Of a DNA stretch of 64,000 nucleotides, positions 61,195-64,000 are shown in pieces. Made by a program: the position numbers and the translations under genes. Source of the DNA: Miscanthus floridulus (lineage: Eukaryota > Streptophyta > Magnoliopsida > Poales > Poaceae). How positions within the stretch are numbered: the first letter of the stretch is position 1; each line of letters begins with the position of its first letter. The notes beneath the pieces are model-generated. The model saw only the letters and a program-made list of their open reading frames with translations, did not search any database and was not told where the DNA came from. The stretch covers positions 85,236,384 through 85,300,383 of the forward strand of contig NC_089587.1 in NCBI RefSeq assembly GCF_019320115.1, written 5' to 3'.

Positions 61195-61580
61195 CTTGCT
61201 ATCCACCATACTTGTCTATCACACACCTGGTACTTGGAATATTTTAGACCAACAACGAGAACAAGTAGTTTGGACTATAATTCAACATTACTTTCTGTTA
61301 CTAACTTATGTGCCAAATATACATTTTATTCTTTATGTGCCTTCCAAGCTCCACAAACTCTTTAGATCAGTACAGAAAAAGGGCCTTGCAATCTTGGTAC
61401 CACTGCCTCACAGGTATCACGAACCAGCTGCCAGTTGTACCGTCCACTGTTTGTGTTGGTACGAACTTTGTAAGAGCTTGGTAAGACGCTTTCACTTGCT
61501 GTGAAAAGTAACCCCACTACAACCACGTAGTCATTTGGTAGGGATAACCTTCACCGTTTATTCCTATTTTTGTGTTTACA

Positions 61581-64000
61581 ATGGCAGGAGGTGATCAGAC
61601 TGGAGATAACAGCCCCAAGGATTTCAATGAGCGTGTAAGCCAAGAGCAACTGCAAGCTGCTATAGATAATGCCCAAAAAAGGATGAATGAAACCATCAGG
61701 AAGGCCGTCACTGACGCACTCATTGAACTCAACATTGGCAATAGCATGGAGAGGTTGGACAAACAAATTTCCACGCTAACCGACAAGGTTACTGAGTTGG
61801 AACCCTTGGTGGTGGTCAACAACGATTTGTCCGGCAGTAACACCGATGGTCTCTTGCCAGAAGACATAGTGCATGATGCCACTAGAAACATAGATCGAGC
61901 AGCCTTCCAACAAGCAAGATTACGATGATGTCTTCATCGCAACATGACAGGTATGGGTGGTGTCCACCACCATCAAGGTAATAATCATCATGTGCCTGAT
62001 GATCCTTATGCTAAGATTAAGTTCACAATACCATCTTTTTTGGATTATTATGATGCTGAGGGATATCTTCATTAGGAGATGATGGTAGAACAAAAGTTTA
62101 GTGCCCACCTTGTGCCTGAGCATCATAGAGTTTGATAAGCTACTAGTGAGTTTAAGGACTTTGTCATTATTTGGTGGAATGGGCTAGCTGCATAGGATGC
62201 TTTACCTGGTATGTGGGAAGAACTTAAAATAGCTATACGTGATCATTTTATCCCTTCTTATCATAGAGACTTGCATAAGAAATTGATGCATTTAGAACAA
62301 GGAGAGAAATCTATACATGATTACTATGGTGAGCTCCAAAAGGGATTGATGCGATGTAGTGTTGTGGAGGGGAACGAAGATTCCATTTGTCGTTTTTATT
62401 CAGGTTTGAGGTGCGAGATTCAGGACATTGTTGATTATAAAGAATTTAACATTGTCAACCAGTTGTTTTAGTTTGCTATGCTTGTAGAAAAGGAATTGCA
62501 GGGGCGTGAATAGTAGAGCAAGAGCAAGGTTAGCACCACATACACGCCACGCTCGGCACCATCTTTGGGGCTAACCAAGCCAACCACTTTTCAAGCACCT
62601 CCACCAGTGAGCAAGTGACTAGCACCCTCTAGAGTTACCGCTACATCTCAGGCACCTCCCGCACGACCTTTAGATTTAGGTAAAAATTCTTTGCAGGTGC
62701 CTACCAAGAGTGCCTCATCCATTGCATCGACGGAACACACTTCGGGAATTCAGTGCCACCGCTGCCATGACATTGGCCATGTGTAGAAGGACTTCCCAAG
62801 TCAGCGGACATACATTGCTATAGAAGATGGTTACATCAGCACCTCTGACATTGAGGATGGAGAAGACTAAGATACAGATGAGGAGGACAATGAAGTCCTT
62901 GGTGACGAGGCCATGGCGTCCTATAGGAGCATCATTGTACAGCGAGTGCTCAGCTCACAAGTACAGCAACTTGAGAAGCTACAACGCTATAACTTATTCT
63001 AGATTTTCTTCATCATCAGCAACCGTCGAGCACGTGCCATTATTGATGGAGGTAGCTGCAATAATTTGGTGAGTTCTGAATTGGTCAAGAAGCTTGGCTT
63101 GACCACATGCCCGCACCCATGTCCATACCATATCCAGTGGCTAAATGATTCTGGTAAAGCAAAGGTAACACAACCTTGCAGAGTATCATTTTCTATTGGT
63201 TCTTATGCTAATTTTGTTGATTGTGATGTGGTACCTATACAAGCTTGTTCACTCTTATTAGGTCATCTTTGGGAACATGATAATGATGCTATACACCATG
63301 GTAGAAGTAATAAATACACCTTTGTGTATAAAGGAAAGAAAATTACTTTGGTACCTTTGACCCCTGCTCAAATTGTACAAGCTGATAGAGAACGCGCTCC
63401 TAGTTTGAATGATGTTCAATCTAAAAATCAGCAAGTTACTAATTCTATTCTCCCACCTAAAAAGGATAAGTCTACATCTATTTCTAGGGCCGAAGGGATT
63501 AAATTGAATGGTGGTGTTATGCTTGCAACAAAACGTGACTTTGCTGAAATTTCTAATGATGATATTTGCTATGCTTTGGTATGCAAACGAGCTATGTATT
63601 CGCTTGATGATATTGTTAGCTCGGTGCCTCCTACTATCACTAACCTTTTGCAGGAGTATAAGGATATTTTTCCAGCTGAGATACCCTCGGGGCTACCACC
63701 TATGAGAGGGATAGAGCATCAAATCGATTTAATTCTGGGAGAAATCTTGTCCAACCGAGCTGCCTATCGAACCAATCCCGAGGAGACTAAGGAAATTCAG
63801 CGACAAGTCCAATACCTTTTGGACCGCGAGTATGTACATGAAAGCCTTAGTCTTTGTGTCGTTCCTGTACTTTTGGTTCCTAAGAAAGATAAAACTTGGT
63901 GTATGTGTGTTGATTGTAGAGCCATCAATAATATTACTATTCGGTATTGTCATCATATTCCTAGGCTAGACGACATGCTTGATGAGTTGTGTGGTTCTAT
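61581..64000 (+). pseudogene. Gag-pol of the second gypsy element, partial, with many stops
   Basis: A single frame from ATG 61581 (MAGGDQTGDNSPKDFNERVS) to the window edge. Gag domain about 62150-62470 (FKDFVIIWWNGLAA, HKKLMHLEQGEKSI). The knuckle CHRCHDIGHV at 62754 has a stop and lacks its last Cys (Phe instead). A protease-like DGGSCNNL lies at about 63046. RT begins about 63650 with IPSGLPPMRGIEHQIDL, and WCMCVDCRAINNITI is seen before the edge. Stops include TGA 61926 and several TAG/TAA/TGA codons around 62073, 62133-62138, 62190, 62469, 62508, 62514, 62616, 62784, 62868 and 63000. No frameshift was seen. Confidence 0.85.

Larger units (their letters stand above)
51570..64000 (+). mobile_element. 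Second Ty3/gypsy element, incomplete at the right edge, interrupted by a copia element
   Basis: 5' LTR (about 51570-52482), iMet-type PBS at 52488, leader, copia insertion 53288-61194, then gag-pol from 61581 running off the window in reverse transcriptase. The break at 53287/61195 is inside the leader; the flanks cttgt and cttgc are the copia target copies. The LTR start is estimated only. The frame is shared from gag to RT with numerous stops, so the copy is dead. Confidence 0.8.

Overview
The window is nuclear DNA from a grass (Poaceae, probably an Andropogoneae species such as Miscanthus, Saccharum or Sorghum; the exact genus is inference). The signs are large nested LTR retrotransposons, Tourist, Stowaway and CACTA mini-elements typical of grass introns, and three spliced host genes with the GC-rich first exons common in grasses. 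Nothing bacterial or organellar is visible.

Layout. (1) 1-16.6 kb: a small coding-less LTR element on the minus strand (LTRs of about 400 bp) is split by a 14.2-kb Ty3/gypsy chromovirus with 3.6-3.9-kb LTRs. The chromovirus carries an extra ORF upstream of gag, then a single-frame gag-pol ending in a chromodomain-like segment. (2) 16.6-17.4 kb: the 3' part of a SINE and AT-rich DNA. (3) 17.4-27.7 kb: a Mutator-like element (MULE) of about 10.3 kb with a decayed FAR1-type transposase, a small captured-gene fragment on the plus strand, and an unidentified spliced gene on the minus strand. (4) 28-36 kb: a five-exon type-2 (13-)lipoxygenase gene whose introns hold several small transposons. (5) 36-43 kb: inverted-repeat elements, a three-exon G-patch protein gene (GPATCH11-like), and a SINE split by a Tourist element. 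(6) 43.3-46.7 kb, minus strand: a three-exon SBP-box gene of the SPL14/SPL17 clade with a miR156 target site. (7) 46.8-51.5 kb: intergenic DNA with a diverged direct repeat and a small inverted-repeat element. (8) 51.6-64 kb: a second gypsy element, running off the right edge, interrupted by a gag-only copia element, itself interrupted by a solo LTR with a perfect 5-bp target duplication.

The most unusual feature is the extra ORF of the chromovirus (6546-7535). Its first codons read as the N-terminal tail of histone H3: 15 of the first 21 residues after Met are identical, and several of the others are one transition away. The same element ends its polyprotein in a chromodomain-like segment, the kind of module that reads methylated H3 tails. 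All seven premature stops in this ORF are TAG and there is no frameshift across its 330 codons. This is the expected trace of cytosine deamination at CAG (a CHG methylation site) acting on a silenced element.

The host genes appear functional at sequence level. The lipoxygenase keeps all five predicted iron ligands but has no in-frame ATG ahead of its transit-peptide-like region. The SPL gene keeps its SBP domain, its splice phases and the miR156 site.
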